NCBI GenBank assembly: GCA_905370345.1 | Contig: CAJPKE010000007.1 | Coordinates: 1-28,977 of the forward strand | Length of the DNA: 28,977 nucleotides | DNA from: Candidatus Saccharibacteria bacterium UBA6209 | Lineage (GTDB): Bacteria > Patescibacteriota > Saccharimonadia > Saccharimonadales > Saccharimonadaceae | Direction of reading: 5' to 3' | Shown: positions 28,062 through 28,977 of the stretch, in pieces | Numbering within the stretch: position 1 is the first letter of the stretch | Layout of the letters: every line of letters starts with the position of its first letter | The notes under the pieces: model-generated | The model's database searches: none | The model's input: the letters and a program-made list of their open reading frames with translations, nothing else | What the model was told of the DNA's origin: nothing | Position numbers and translations under genes: made by a program

Positions 28062-28977
28062 GTGAAAATATTACCTCGGACAGTGCTGAAAATAGCTAGA
28101 TTGTACAAATTAGCGGACGACAATACGCCCGTCAAATCACTGCGTCGATTGGAAATTCAAACGGACAAATCTCATGTTTTTGCGGAATTTATTTTGAACA
28201 AGCAGCATTTTGCATTGCTTTACGGTTCGATTGTCGACGAAGAATCTATTGACGAGCTATGGACGAAAAAACCAGATAACGCCGAGATTTTGCCGAATCC
28301 GCTAGATCCAGAATTTATCGAAACGCCATTTCAGGGAAAATATGCCATAATGTTCAAAATTTCGCCAACTAAGGTGCGTTTGGATATTTATTTATCGACC
28401 AAATTTGATACGACAATTTCCCGAAGTCTTTGGCAAAAATACATAAAAGCTGGATACGTTTCGGTCAATAATAAAGTCGCGACGACGCCAAAATTTGAGG
28501 TTGATGAAACTGATGAGATTGCGCTTAATTTGCCAGAAAAAGAACAGGCGGACGTTGACTTGCCGATTTTATACGAGAATGATGATGTGATTGTCGTCAA
28601 TAAGCCAAGCGGGCTATTGACGCACGCAAAGGGTGGACTTTCTGACGAGCCAACGGTTGCGGAAATAATTCGCCCCAAAACCTCATTCGCAACGGACACC
28701 GATCGCCCGGGAATTGTTCACAGACTTGATCGTGACACCTCAGGACTACTGATTATCGCCAAAAACCCAGAATCTGCCGCGCATCTACAGAGGCAATTTG
28801 CCGAACGAACCGCTAAGAAAACCTACATAGCGATAACCGACGGCAAGCCAAAGTTGAATGCTGCAAAAATTGATCTGCCAATTGGTCGCAATCCTTCAGC
28901 GCCGAGCACGTTTCGCATAGATCCGAACGGGAAGTCAGCCCAGACTGTTTATCGTGTTCTGGCGGAAAATGATACTC
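28062..28977 (+). CDS. RluA-family pseudouridine synthase, 5' part (runs off the window)
   Basis: Isomerises uridines in rRNA or tRNA. GTG 28062 follows GGGAG (28049-28053) by 8 nt. Residues about 1-100 are an extra N-terminal region I do not recognise. An S4-like domain follows (VRLDIYLSTKFDTTISRSLWQKYI, then GYVSVNN), then the catalytic domain with ILYENDDVIVVNKPSGLLTH and GIVHRLDRDTSGLLIIAKN, whose HRLDRDTSG carries the catalytic Asp. About 305 codons are present with no stop before the window end. Confidence 0.85.
   Translation, partial: MKILPRTVLKIARLYKLADDNTPVKSLRRLEIQTDKSHVFAEFILNKQHFALLYGSIVDEESIDELWTKKPDNAEILPNPLDPEFIETPFQGKYAIMFKISPTKVRLDIYLSTKFDTTISRSLWQKYIKAGYVSVNNKVATTPKFEVDETDEIALNLPEKEQADVDLPILYENDDVIVVNKPSGLLTHAKGGLSDEPTVAEIIRPKTSFATDTDRPGIVHRLDRDTSGLLIIAKNPESAAHLQRQFAERTAKKTYIAITDGKPKLNAAKIDLPIGRNPSAPSTFRIDPNGKSAQTVYRVLAENDT

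Noticed and set aside
1..28977. tRNA or rRNA genes
   Set aside because: I saw no tRNA cloverleaf with the conserved GGTTCRANNCC arm and no rRNA segment, reading by eye; short RNAs could be missed.

Overview
The window reads as chromosomal DNA of a Patescibacteria/CPR bacterium, most likely Candidatus Saccharibacteria (TM7). This rests on three things: the ribosomal-protein gene order with no rpmD (L30) between rpsE and rplO, the compact genes with 1-4 bp overlaps, and the style of the accessory genes. TGA is used as an ordinary stop (ldh, ietA, rpsQ), which argues against the UGA-recoded Gracilibacteria/Absconditabacteria. The lineage call comes from gene content, not from a search.

Layout. 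1-1830: lactate dehydrogenase, a free-standing rpsJ with its own promoter and terminator, and a small membrane protein. 1843-8707: a strong promoter, a structured leader and the run rplC-D-W-B-rpsS-rplV-rpsC-rplP-rpmC-rpsQ-rplN-X-E-rpsN-rpsH, closed by a strong terminator. 8739-14469: an accessory island inside the usual spc operon. It holds a Nudix hydrolase gene split by an AT-rich 3.6-kb cassette, an inverted RdgB/HAM1 pyrophosphatase, and a divergent M16-peptidase-like gene. 14480-16555: the spc operon resumes from its own promoter (rplF-R-rpsE-rplO) to a terminator. 16630-18197: secY as a single unit. 18207-18782: a reverse-strand anchored protein. 18844-22938: infA-rpmJ-rpsM-K-D-rpoA-rplQ-M-rpsI. 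22953-26096: accessory genes (alpha/beta hydrolase, CYTH protein, GrpB fragment, second HAM1 homologue, small unknowns). 26102-28049: an Asp/Glu-racemase-family gene and trpS behind what looks like a Trp leader-peptide attenuator. 28062 to the end: a partial RluA-type pseudouridine synthase.

The most notable object is the cassette at about 8855-12476. It carries a AAA+ ATPase and a complete-triad subtilisin-like (S8) peptidase, the arrangement known as the IetAS anti-phage pair. It lies between two halves of a Nudix gene that rejoin in frame across a 5-bp GGCGG direct repeat. Its promoter holds two 11-bp TTTGTCCCAAA repeats 20 bp apart, and the ATPase ends in a helix-turn-helix, which suggests autoregulation. 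No transposase or integrase is visible in it.

The second notable object is the racemase-trpS leader (26137-26265): an apparently leaderless 25-codon reading frame with one Trp codon, followed by mutually exclusive hairpins and a Rho-independent terminator. Many non-ribosomal genes here have a TATAAT-like box only 6-16 nt before the ATG, implying leaderless or near-leaderless mRNAs, whereas the ribosomal genes use Shine-Dalgarno sites.
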